Of a stretch of DNA of 64,000 bases, positions 24,529-32,559 are shown in pieces. The stretch's first letter is position 1. Each line of letters starts with the position of its first letter. A program made the translations under genes and the position numbers. The notes below the pieces were generated by a model that was not told the origin of the DNA, did not search any database, and saw only the letters and a list, made by a program, of their open reading frames with translations. Source of the DNA: Cephaloticoccus primus (lineage in GTDB: Bacteria > Verrucomicrobiota > Verrucomicrobiia > Opitutales > Opitutaceae); assembly GCF_001580015.1 (NCBI RefSeq), contig NZ_LSZQ01000011.1:1-64000 (forward strand), read 5' to 3'.

Positions 24529-25008
24529 TTCTATGACGATAATTGGGGGCGGGTTGTATTGGATAGTGATAATGATCATTGGACGGTTTACGGAGATTAT
24601 GGTAGTGGATATAGCTACGTTAGAGATCTCATTGTTAAGAAGGACTCCATTATCGAGTTTGTCGGGCCCTCACTAGATCCTGACTTGTACGGTCCTATTT
24701 TGAATGTGGAATATATAACGTTTTGGGGTGATAGTGTGTTGTTTCTTTCTTTGGACCCAGCTGGGAGTAGTACTTTAGGTATTAAAGATCATGGGGCGGT
24801 GACTAAGGAGGCACTTTGTCATATCGCTATCAGCAATGATAGCGGTCTTTGGGTGCCTCAGTGGAGCCTTGATAATGGTTATTATTATGTAGTCGGCTAT
24901 GACGGGCCTTGGAAGGCTCTCCCAGAGCCATCAACTTACGGCGCGGTGTTTGTGGCTGCGGGGTTGGGAGTGGCCTTTCTTCGGAGACGAGGGCGTGGGC
25001 CCCGGTAG
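24529..25008 (+). pseudogene. 5'-truncated PEP-CTERM protein gene
   Basis: An open frame with no ATG runs from 24529 to a stop at 25008. Its C-terminus is a textbook PEP-CTERM sorting signal: PEPSTYGAVFVAAGLGVAF followed by a basic tail RRRGRGPR. The region before is polar and tyrosine-rich (DHWTVYGDYGSGYSYVRDL, YYYVVGYDG) with no signal peptide, which such exported proteins need. Only a TTG at 24559 could start it. The gene abuts a truncated toxin, so the 5' end was probably lost by a deletion. Composition is strikingly AT-rich. Confidence 0.65.
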
Positions 25009-25024
25009 GGGCTTCCGGGGACGG

Positions 25025-25258
25025 TGGCCCTACGCGGGCGGCGGGATCGAAGACCCACTTATTTTGCGAGCCGCTCGTTGGCGGCTCGTCAGGGTCGCCA
25101 CTTCCATTTGGTTTTGTTTTCGTTCTGCGCGTCCGCGCAGAACGAAAACAAAACCATAAAGTCCCCCCCTCCTGTCGCGTTGCGACAGTAGGAAACGCGA
25201 AACAGGAGCCCCGCAGCAAGTGGTGCAGGCATGGCCTGCCACCGCGCGTAGTGGGGGG
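25025..25258. repeat. Modular multi-hairpin intergenic repeat, copy R3
   Basis: It contains cctacgcgggcggcggga near 25030, a perfect hairpin gagccgc-tcgttg-gcggctc (25068-25087), gggtcgccacttccattt, and a long palindrome ggttttgttttcgttctgcgcg with its complement (25110-25155). A ctcctgtcgcgttgcgacag hairpin and the final ccaccgcgcgtagtgggg block follow. The long palindrome has a different sequence from the other copies but the same architecture. Confidence 0.8.
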
Positions 25259-25274
25259 GAACTTCTACGTGTCG

Positions 25275-26147
25275 TCAGCCCTTTACTGCGCCGGCGGAGA
25301 AGCTGCGCACGAAAAACTTCATCGTGAAGAGCAGGATGATGATCAGGGGAATCGAGGAGATGAAGTAGGTCGCCATGATCTGGCCCCAGGGCTTCACGTA
25401 TTCGCCTTCCAGATAGATCAGGCCGACGCCGAGCGTAAACAGCTCCTGGTCGCGCAGGATGATCAGGGGCATCATGAAGTCATTCCACCCGCCCATGAAG
25501 GAGAAGATCGACAGGGTGCCGATGATCGGCGCGGCCATGGGGATGACGATGTTTACCATGCGCTGGAAGTGGCTCGCGCCGTCCATCTCGGCCGCCTCGA
25601 AGAGGTCTTTGGGGAGGTCTTCGATGAAGTGCCGCAGGATAAATACGTTAAAAACCTGCCCGCCCGCGACGCCGAGGAGGATCAGCGCCGACAGCGTGTT
25701 CAGCAGGTGCATCGACTTCAGCAGCATGAACACGGGCACAAAGGTGCCCACGCCGGGCATGATCAGCAGGATCAGGAAGAGTACCCAGAGGAATTCTTTG
25801 CCGGGGAGCTTGGCGCGGGCGAAGAAGTAGGCGCCGAGGAGCGCGAAGAAAAAGGTGCCAAAGGTCGTGCAGGTGGCGACGAAGACCGTGTTCGCGAGGT
25901 AGGGGGCAATCAGCTTGATGCCGAAAGCCCAGTTCCCCCAGTTCCACTCGCTGATGGGGAGGGGCAGCCACGGTTGCTGGAGAAAGGTCGAGGTGTCCTT
26001 AAACGAGACCTGAAACATCATGTAGAGCGGGAAGAGCTCTATCGCGATGAGGCCCAGCAGGATGATGTGCTTGGGCCAGTCGTGCTGGCGACCGCGCGAC
26101 GTGCGGGGAGCGGAGGCTTTTGCGGCGGTGGGAGAGGTGGAAGGCAT
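25275..26147 (-). CDS. Carbohydrate ABC transporter permease, MalG-type
   Basis: The 290-residue inner-membrane protein has six hydrophobic segments and the EAA loop EAAEMDGASHFQRMVNIVIP that contacts the ATPase, typical of CUT1 sugar importers. It ends KFFVRSFSAGAVKG, a MalG-like tail (AGAVKG). The upstream MalF-type gene overlaps or nearly abuts it; a GTG at 26225 would overlap that stop by 4 bases but adds a proline-rich extension, so ATG 26147 is used. No ATPase or binding protein is adjacent. Confidence 0.9.
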   Translation of the reverse strand: MPSTSPTAAKASAPRTSRGRQHDWPKHIILLGLIAIELFPLYMMFQVSFKDTSTFLQQPWLPLPISEWNWGNWAFGIKLIAPYLANTVFVATCTTFGTFFFALLGAYFFARAKLPGKEFLWVLFLILLIMPGVGTFVPVFMLLKSMHLLNTLSALILLGVAGGQVFNVFILRHFIEDLPKDLFEAAEMDGASHFQRMVNIVIPMAAPIIGTLSIFSFMGGWNDFMMPLIILRDQELFTLGVGLIYLEGEYVKPWGQIMATYFISSIPLIIILLFTMKFFVRSFSAGAVKG

Positions 26148-26221
26148 GGGGGCGACGTGCGTGCGAGAGTGGGGAGGTTGTGCGGTGTGCGGTGGTGGCG
26201 GGGCGCGGGCGGGCGCCAGGC

Positions 26222-27169
26222 TCACTTGTCGACGCGGATGTAGCGGTTGTTGATATAGGTCAGCCCGAGGATGATCACGCCGAGGATGATGCCGAGTGCG
26301 CAGGCGTAGCCGAACTCCCCGGCGACGAAGGACCGGTTATAGATCCACAGGCCGGGCACCATGCCGCGGCCGCCGGGCCCGCCGCCTTCGTTGAGCATGA
26401 GGAGCTGGAAGCCGAAGCCTCCGAGTGTCCCCATGACCATGAGGATCAGGCTGAGGCGGATCTGGGTCAGGATCAGCGGCAACTCGATATAGAAAAACTT
26501 CTGGATCGGCCCGATGCCGTCGAGGTCGGCGGCTTCGTAGACCTCGGTCCCGATTGCTTGCAGGCCGGCCAGATAAATAAGGACGCCGAACATGCCGATC
26601 CACGGGAAACCCCAGATAAACAGCGTGGGCAAGATGAGGTCGGGCTGGCCGAGCCACGCGATCGGGATATCCGTGAAAAACACGCCCCAGCCGAAAAAGT
26701 TGTCCAGCGACACGAGCACCGATTTCAGCCCCGTGGCCTCGATCAGGGCGTTTAGCCCGCCGATATTGGGGTCGAGCAGGAACTTCCAGATGAACAGCCC
26801 CACCAGCCCGGGGACGATCATCGGCACGACCAGGAGCACGCGGTAGACGTACTGCCAGCGGTCGCTCTTCAGGCGGTGGATGAGTACCGCCATGATGATC
26901 GACGGCCACATCTTGATGAGGTTAAAGACGAGCAATAGCCCGATGACCTTGAAGGAATTCAGGAAGGTGACATCGGAGAATGCCCTCCTGTAGTTTTCCC
27001 AGCCCGTAAACCGCTTGGCCTCGCCGCCGCCCCACTCGAACACGCTGTGGTAGAACCCGTTGGCTACCGGGTAGTACTGGAAGACGAAGATCAGCGCGAG
27101 CGAGGGCAGGATGAAGAAGTATAACGGCCAGTCGCGAAGGATTTTCTTTTTGACGATGGAGCTGGACAT
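26222..27169 (-). CDS. Carbohydrate ABC transporter permease, MalF-type
   Basis: The 315-residue protein has six predicted membrane segments and the EAA loop YEAADLDGIGPIQKFFYIEL. The N-terminus (ILRDWPLYFFILPSLALIFV, FQYYPVANGF) is typical of CUT1 sugar permeases. It forms the heterodimeric channel with the MalG-type protein encoded immediately downstream. Substrate is unknown; the missing ATPase is often a shared MsmK-type protein in such genomes. Confidence 0.92.
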   Translation of the reverse strand: MSSSIVKKKILRDWPLYFFILPSLALIFVFQYYPVANGFYHSVFEWGGGEAKRFTGWENYRRAFSDVTFLNSFKVIGLLLVFNLIKMWPSIIMAVLIHRLKSDRWQYVYRVLLVVPMIVPGLVGLFIWKFLLDPNIGGLNALIEATGLKSVLVSLDNFFGWGVFFTDIPIAWLGQPDLILPTLFIWGFPWIGMFGVLIYLAGLQAIGTEVYEAADLDGIGPIQKFFYIELPLILTQIRLSLILMVMGTLGGFGFQLLMLNEGGGPGGRGMVPGLWIYNRSFVAGEFGYACALGIILGVIILGLTYINNRYIRVDK

Positions 27170-27448
27170 GGGGGCGTTGGGACAAAAAAGCCGACGTCAG
27201 AACCGGGGCGTTTCGGGCGCGCTTTTTTTGATGACAGGGAAGGGGGGAAAAGGGCGTGCGGTGCAGTGAGTGAATGCTTCTACGCATGCCAATCTCAAAA
27301 GTACTTAGCGCCGGGTTTTGTGGGGGCTGGCGCTCGCAGAATTACGGCGGCTAATGCGAGCCCGCGCCGCCGCCAGTGCTCCCTCTACCCGCGCCGCGCG
27401 CCTCCGCATTTCTTGACAAACACGGGCCGCTCCTCCCTCTGCGCTCGC
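27170..27448. other. Divergent intergenic region
   Basis: This separates the sugar permease operon (minus) from the nitroreductase gene (plus), so it should carry promoters for both. ttgacaaac near 27413-27421 is a possible -35 for the plus-strand gene. No repeat module or RNA gene is seen. Confidence 0.35.
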
Positions 27449-28117
27449 ATGTCAACCAGACCTGATCTCAGCCCCGATAGGCTCCTCTCCGCGCTCAACT
27501 GGCGCTACGCCGTCCAGCGTTTCGACCCCACGCGCAAGGTCGCGCCCGAGACCTGGGCGGCCCTTGAGGATGCCCTCATCCTCACGCCCTCCTCGTATGG
27601 GCTGCAACCGTGGCGCTTTATCGTGGTGACCGATCCGCAGAAAAAGACCGAGCTGTGCGCGGCGGCCTACAACCAGTCCCAGGTCAGCGACTGCTCCCAC
27701 TTCCTGGTGATCAGTGTGCGCTGCGACCTCGGGGAGGACTACGTCGATTATGTCGAGCGGCACCTCGCCCGCACCAGCGAGGTGCTCGGCGTCCCGCGCG
27801 ACTCGCTCGACGATTTTGGCCGCATGCTTGAGGGCGCACTCAAGAGGGCCGAGGCCGCGGGCCGGATCGATTGCTGGCAGTCGTACCAAGCCTATATCGC
27901 GCTCGGCAACTTCTTGACCAGTGCCGCGCTGCTCGGCGTGGACGCTTGCCCGATGGAGGGCTTTTCGGTGGAAAAGGTAGACGAAATCCTCGGCCTCACG
28001 GGCAGTGGTTACAGCACCGCAGTTTGCGTGGCCGCAGGCTACCGCGCGGCGGACGACAAGCGGGCGGAGCAGCCCAAAGTGCGTTTTCCGAAGGAAGTGC
28101 TGTTCACCTATCTTTGA
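27449..28117 (+). CDS. NAD(P)H-dependent nitroreductase family oxidoreductase
   Basis: The 222-residue flavoprotein matches NfsB-like nitroreductases: LNWRYAVQRFDPTRKV near the start (FMN-binding Arg), LTPSSYGLQPWRFIVV, CWQSYQAYIALGNFLTSAALLGVDACPMEG spans the FMN and dimer region, and ends with VRFPKEVLF. It likely reduces quinones or nitroaromatics with NAD(P)H. Start ATG 27449 fits the family; longer readings from 27266 add unrelated sequence. The next gene follows after 21 bases, implying an operon. Confidence 0.92.
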   Translation: MSTRPDLSPDRLLSALNWRYAVQRFDPTRKVAPETWAALEDALILTPSSYGLQPWRFIVVTDPQKKTELCAAAYNQSQVSDCSHFLVISVRCDLGEDYVDYVERHLARTSEVLGVPRDSLDDFGRMLEGALKRAEAAGRIDCWQSYQAYIALGNFLTSAALLGVDACPMEGFSVEKVDEILGLTGSGYSTAVCVAAGYRAADDKRAEQPKVRFPKEVLFTYL

Positions 28118-28138
28118 GCGGCCGAAGCTGGCGCGACC

Positions 28139-29122
28139 ATGCGAGCGATCGTTTTTACGGCTGTTGACGAACTGTGCGTGCGCGAAGACCTGCCCGCCCC
28201 GCAGGCCGAGGCGGGCGAGGTCGTCGTCTCGCTGCGCGCCGCCGCGCTCAATCACCGCGACCTGTGGATCCTGCGCGGCCAATACGCGGGGCTGCGCTGG
28301 CCGATCATTCCGGGCAGCGACGGCGCGGGCGTCGTGAACGCGCTGGGCGAGGGCGTCTCGCCCGAGTGGCTGGGCCGCGAGGTGATCATCAATCCCGCAT
28401 TCGGCTGGGGTGCAGGCGCGGCTGCTGCCGGGCCGGATTTCTCGATCCTCGGGCTGCCGCGCGACGGCACGTTTGCGGAGGCAGTGGCCGTTCCGGTCGG
28501 GCAGCTCGCGCCCAAGCCCGACCACCTCGACTTGCCCCATGCCGCGGCGCTCCCGCTCGCGGGGCTCACTGCGTGGCGCGCGCTGATGACGCGGGCCCAA
28601 CTGCGCGCAGGCGAGCGCGTGCTGGTTTCGGGAATCGGCGGCGGCGTGGCACTCTTTGCCTTGCAGTTCGCGAAGGCTGCGGGCGCGCACGTCTGGGTGA
28701 CGTCGAGCGATCCAGAAAAACTTGCGCGTGCGGCCGAGCTCGGCGCGAGCGGCGGCTTTCTCTACACGGAGCCCTTTCCCGAAAGAGCGCGGGGCAGCTT
28801 CGACGTGATCATCGATGGCGCGGGCGGGCCGGGCCTTGACGCCCTGATTGATGCGGCGGCGCCGGGCGGGCGGATTGTCTCCTACGGGGCGACGCGCGGC
28901 AACGTACCGGAGCTCGCGCTGCGCAAGGTGTTTTGGAAACAGCTCTCCCTGCTCGGCACGACGATGGGCAGTCCGGCGGATTGGGCGGCGATGCTCGACT
29001 TCGTCACCCGCCGCGAGATCCGCCCGATTCTCGGCGTGACCTGGCCGCTGCGCCGCGCGGAGGAAGCTTTTGCGCTGATGGAGCGCGGCGACCACATGGG
29101 GAAGCTCGTGCTGGCGATCTGA
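28139..29122 (+). CDS. Zinc-binding dehydrogenase/quinone oxidoreductase family (MDR)
   Basis: The 327-residue medium-chain reductase has an N-terminal GroES-like fold (NHRDLWILRGQYAG, IIPGSDGAGVV) and a Rossmann domain (LVSGIGGGVALFALQFAKAAGA). The Cys/His zinc ligands of classical alcohol dehydrogenases are not evident, so it is closer to quinone oxidoreductases or YhdH-type proteins despite the family name. Likely NADPH-dependent. It is cotranscribed with the upstream nitroreductase. Confidence 0.9.
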   Translation: MRAIVFTAVDELCVREDLPAPQAEAGEVVVSLRAAALNHRDLWILRGQYAGLRWPIIPGSDGAGVVNALGEGVSPEWLGREVIINPAFGWGAGAAAAGPDFSILGLPRDGTFAEAVAVPVGQLAPKPDHLDLPHAAALPLAGLTAWRALMTRAQLRAGERVLVSGIGGGVALFALQFAKAAGAHVWVTSSDPEKLARAAELGASGGFLYTEPFPERARGSFDVIIDGAGGPGLDALIDAAAPGGRIVSYGATRGNVPELALRKVFWKQLSLLGTTMGSPADWAAMLDFVTRREIRPILGVTWPLRRAEEAFALMERGDHMGKLVLAI

Positions 29123-29172
29123 TTGCGCAGTCCCGTTTCGCGGCTCACTCCCATTCCCCTCCCCCCACTTTC

Positions 29173-30243
29173 ATGGCAAAAATCTTGATCACCGGCGCGG
29201 CGGGTTTCATCGGCAGTCACACGGCCGACCGGCTCTTGGCTGACGGCCACACGGTCTTGGGCGTGGATAATTTTCGCACCGGCCACCGGAAAAACCTGAT
29301 GGCGACCGAGCAGCACGGGCGGCGCTTCAAGCTGGCCGAGGCCGACGTGGCCAAGCCGGGGGCGCTCGCTGCGCTCTGTGCGCGCTTCCGCCCCGATGCG
29401 ATCATCCACCTCGCCGCGCTGGTGAGTGTGCAGGAGAGCATCGCCGACCCTGCGCTCAACCACCGGCTCAATGTCGAGGCGACCGAGCGGGTCGCCGCCG
29501 CTGCTCTCACGCATGGCGTGCGGCGGATTGTCTTTGCCTCGTCTGCGGCGGTGTATGGCGATGCGTGCGAACTGCCGATTGGCGAAGATGCGCCCAAGCA
29601 ACCGATCAGCCCCTACGGCGAGGCCAAGTTGCGCTCCGAAGAGCTGCTCCTCGCAGCGGCTGCCGAAAATGCCGGACTGGTGGTGCGCTGCCAACGCTAC
29701 TTCAACGTCTTCGGCCCGCGTCAGGATCCGGCCTCTCCGTACTCGGGAGTGATCTCGGTTTTCGAGCGCTGTTACCGCGAAGGTCGCCGCGCTACCCTTT
29801 ACGGCGACGGGCTGCAAACGCGTGACTTCATCTCGGTGTATGACGTGGCCTGCGCCAACGCGCTGGCCGCGACACGCGGCCTGGCGGGGGCAGCGGAGGC
29901 GACAGCTCAGGCCGCCGCGTCCGGGCGAGGCGCCCAGGCAAACGCGAAGGGTGCGGCCAGCGGCTCTGCCCCCGGCATCGCTTCCGGCGTGGCAAACATT
30001 TGCACGGGGCGAGCGACTTCGCTGCTCGATATTGTGCAGATATTTGAAACGCGGTACCCGAGGGTGCCGCCGCCACGCAATGAGCCCGCGCGCAGTGGCG
30101 ACATCGTTCACTCGCTGGGAAATCCGGCGCGCGCGCGTGCCGAGCTCGGCTTCAAGGCCAGGGAGCCATTCAAGCGGGCCTTGACCGACTTGATCGACCA
30201 CGGGCGCATCGGGAGAATGATGCCCGCCCTACTGAACGAATGA
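29173..30243 (+). CDS. NAD-dependent epimerase/dehydratase, UDP-glucose 4-epimerase-like
   Basis: The 356-residue extended short-chain dehydrogenase starts ILITGAAGFIGSHTADRLL (NAD-binding). It has IIHLAALVSVQESIADP, the catalytic Ser-Tyr-Lys set (FASSAAVYGD, then SPYGEAK), RYFNVFGPRQDP and RDFISVYDVACA. It probably converts a nucleotide sugar for surface polysaccharide synthesis. A low-complexity Ala/Gly/Ser insert of about 35 residues (around 240-275, near 29890-29995) sits just before the VANICTG motif and is not usual in the family. Confidence 0.9.
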   Translation: MAKILITGAAGFIGSHTADRLLADGHTVLGVDNFRTGHRKNLMATEQHGRRFKLAEADVAKPGALAALCARFRPDAIIHLAALVSVQESIADPALNHRLNVEATERVAAAALTHGVRRIVFASSAAVYGDACELPIGEDAPKQPISPYGEAKLRSEELLLAAAAENAGLVVRCQRYFNVFGPRQDPASPYSGVISVFERCYREGRRATLYGDGLQTRDFISVYDVACANALAATRGLAGAAEATAQAAASGRGAQANAKGAASGSAPGIASGVANICTGRATSLLDIVQIFETRYPRVPPPRNEPARSGDIVHSLGNPARARAELGFKAREPFKRALTDLIDHGRIGRMMPALLNE

Positions 30244-30251
30244 CGGAGGGC

Positions 30252-30582
30252 TGCCCTACGCGGGCGGCGGGGGACGGTGTCCCCTGCCATTTACGTTGCG
30301 GTTTGCTCGTCGGGCGCTCCGCCCGACGAGCAAACCGCAATGTAGGAAATCCCCCAATCTCCGATCGGGCAGGAGCTTAACCTGTGATCCCAAAAAAAGG
30401 CCCCAATGGGTACCTTCTCTCATTCGCGTTTTGTGTTTCTCGCCTGTCGCAACGCGAAAGGGGGATGTCCCTTAAATTTGCGATTTTGCTTGGGCGCGCA
30501 GCGCACAGGCAAAATCGCAAATTGAATGGAAGTGGCGCCCCGCCACCGCCGCCCGCGCAGGGCCGCTCCACGCGCAGTGGAA
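30252..30582. repeat. Modular multi-hairpin intergenic repeat, copy R4
   Basis: Starting right after the epimerase stop: cctacgcgggcggcgg, a 22-bp-arm hairpin gttgcggtttgctcgtcggg... (30293-30343), ccccaatgggtacc, a GTCGCAACGCGA-type hairpin, the palindrome aatttgcgattttg (30475-30488) with caaaatcgcaaatt (30510-30523), and ccacgcgcagtgg (30568-30580). Orientation is as in R1 and R8. Confidence 0.85.
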
Positions 30583-30640
30583 GTTCGATAAAGTTCGGCA
30601 CGGAGAAGACCCTTTACCCGTTTGGGGGCGTGCGCTTGGC

Positions 30641-31816
30641 ATGGGGGCGATGACACGCGAATGCATTTTGCCCGGCAGCGGGCGTATCGGTATCTTGGGC
30701 GGCGGGCAGCTTGGGCGCATGCTCGCGCAGGCTGCGCAGACGCTCGGGTTTTCGGTGTCGGTTTTTGAGCCGCAGGCGGGCTGTCCGGCGGGTGCGGTCG
30801 CCCACCGCGAAGTGAATGCGCCTTACACAGATTGGGCGCAGTTGCGTGACTTTGCGCGCGGCTGCGACGTGTTGACCTACGAGTTTGAGAACATCCCGAC
30901 CGGGCCGCTGCGACAGCTTGCGGCCGAAGGGCTCGCTGCGCTGCGTCCGGATTGGCGGGTTCTGGAAATCGCCCAAAACCGGCTGCGCGAGAAGACCTGG
31001 CTGCGCGAGCGGGGCGTCCCGCATGCGCGCTTCGCTTCGGTCGCGGCAGGCGGCGATCTGGCTGCGGCGATTCGCGAAGTCGGGCTGCCCTGTGTGGTGA
31101 AGACGGCGGACTTCGGCTACGATGGGAAGGGCCAGCTCAAACTTCAGACGCAGGCCGATGTGGCCGCTGCCGCCGCGCAGTTTGCGGGCCAGGCCGCGGT
31201 GGTGGAGCAGTGGGTCGCGTTTCGCTGCGAGCTCTCGGTCGTCGTGGCGCGCGGGGCGGACGGCCAGGCGCGCGCATTTCCCGTTTCCGAAAATGTGCAC
31301 ACGAATCACATCCTGGATTACTCGATTCTCCCCGCGCGCGTGCCAACAGAGGTTCAGGCGCGTGCCGAGGCGCTGGGGCTGGAAGTGGCCGAAAAACTCG
31401 GCGTGGTGGGGCTGATCGCGGTGGAGCTGTTTTTGACGGAAGGGGGCGAGCTCCTCGTCAACGAGCTGGCGCCGCGCACGCACAACTCCGGCCACTACAC
31501 GCTGGATGCCTGCGCGACCTCGCAGTTTGAGCAGCAAGTCCGCGCCATCTGCGGACTGCCGCTTGGCGATACGGCACTGCGCGCGCCTGCGGCGGTGATG
31601 GGGAACCTTTTGGGCGACCTGTGGTTTGGGCCCTCGGGCGAGCGGCGCGATCCGGATTGGCCGCTGCTACTGGCCGATCCGGATGTGAAGTTGCACCTGT
31701 ACGGAAAGGCCGAGCCGCGCCGCGGCCGCAAGATGGGCCACTTCACCGTACGGGGCGCGAATGCAGACGAAGCGCTCGCCCGCGCCCAATCGCTCAAAGC
31801 CGCGCTGCGACGCTGA
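30641..31816 (+). CDS. purK: 5-(carboxyamino)imidazole ribonucleotide synthase
   Basis: The 391-residue ATP-grasp enzyme carboxylates AIR to N5-CAIR in purine synthesis. Signatures: RIGILGGGQLGRMLAQAA, SVFEPQAGCPAG, LTYEFENIP, CVVKTADFGYDGKGQ, VVEQWVAFRCELSVVVAR, VNELAPRTHNSGHYTLDA and FEQQVRAICGLPLG. The start may also be ATG 30650; both have a G-rich stretch upstream. purE, the usual partner, is not beside it. Confidence 0.95.
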   Translation: MGAMTRECILPGSGRIGILGGGQLGRMLAQAAQTLGFSVSVFEPQAGCPAGAVAHREVNAPYTDWAQLRDFARGCDVLTYEFENIPTGPLRQLAAEGLAALRPDWRVLEIAQNRLREKTWLRERGVPHARFASVAAGGDLAAAIREVGLPCVVKTADFGYDGKGQLKLQTQADVAAAAAQFAGQAAVVEQWVAFRCELSVVVARGADGQARAFPVSENVHTNHILDYSILPARVPTEVQARAEALGLEVAEKLGVVGLIAVELFLTEGGELLVNELAPRTHNSGHYTLDACATSQFEQQVRAICGLPLGDTALRAPAAVMGNLLGDLWFGPSGERRDPDWPLLLADPDVKLHLYGKAEPRRGRKMGHFTVRGANADEALARAQSLKAALRR

Positions 31817-31833
31817 GCCGTGCCGTCGGGCGG

Positions 31834-32436
31834 CTACTGCTGCTTGTTCGCCGCCTGCGAGGCGATCAGCTCAAAGAGTCGGTCGAGCCGCTGGTTGATC
31901 TGGTCTATCCGTGCGTTGGTCTGGTCGATCCGTTCGTTTGTCGTGCGCAGTTCCGTGCGCAACTCGGTAACGGCCGAGTCGATCCGTGCGGTCATGTCGC
32001 TTTGCACCTGATCGATTCGCGAGTTAAGCGAATGCTGGGTAGCAAACAGCAACGCGATAAAGGCGACCAGTGCACTGGCCCCCACGCCGAGAACCCACTT
32101 GATCAGACTGGCCTTGACCTCGGCCAGGTCGGCCTTTGTGGCGCTCGTGGCCTCAAGCACAGCGAGCCGCTCCGCGATTGTTCTGGGGGCAGCCCGTGTG
32201 GCCGGGGCAGCTTCGTGCGCCATCGTGTCCGCTGCCTCGCGTGTCACTTCGCGAGTACGCCCCTCCTCACGAGTCCCCACTTCGGCCTCGGAATTGTCGT
32301 ATGACAGTTCCTCGGCGAGTTTGCGGGGCAGCGTTGCGGCAACGGAGGCCATGCGGGAAAACGTGTCAGCTTGGGAGGTCGCGTCAAGGGCGTGTGGACG
32401 AAGACGCGGCGCGCGCCTGTAGGCGGTTTTACTCAT
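31834..32436 (-). CDS. Hypothetical membrane protein with C-terminal coiled coil
   Basis: The 200-residue protein has a polar, charged N-terminal half (EEGRTREVTREAADTMAHEA), a helix ERLAVLEATSATKADLAEVK, one membrane segment (WVLGVGASALVAFIALLFA), and a C-terminal coiled coil with repeated RIDQ units (ERIDQTNARIDQINQRLDRL). It resembles DUF1640-like coiled-coil proteins in layout, but no function is known. It is divergent from the large TonB receptor gene. Confidence 0.7.
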   Translation of the reverse strand: MSKTAYRRAPRLRPHALDATSQADTFSRMASVAATLPRKLAEELSYDNSEAEVGTREEGRTREVTREAADTMAHEAAPATRAAPRTIAERLAVLEATSATKADLAEVKASLIKWVLGVGASALVAFIALLFATQHSLNSRIDQVQSDMTARIDSAVTELRTELRTTNERIDQTNARIDQINQRLDRLFELIASQAANKQQ

Positions 32437-32559
32437 GACACTGATAGTACTTGAGCTGAGCCCCATTTGTGCCTCCAAGTGCGCGACTTCGAGAGAGCTC
32501 CCTGCGCAGTTTTCTGCGCCGTGCTCTCGCGACCCTACACAACTAAACAAAGAGACTCT

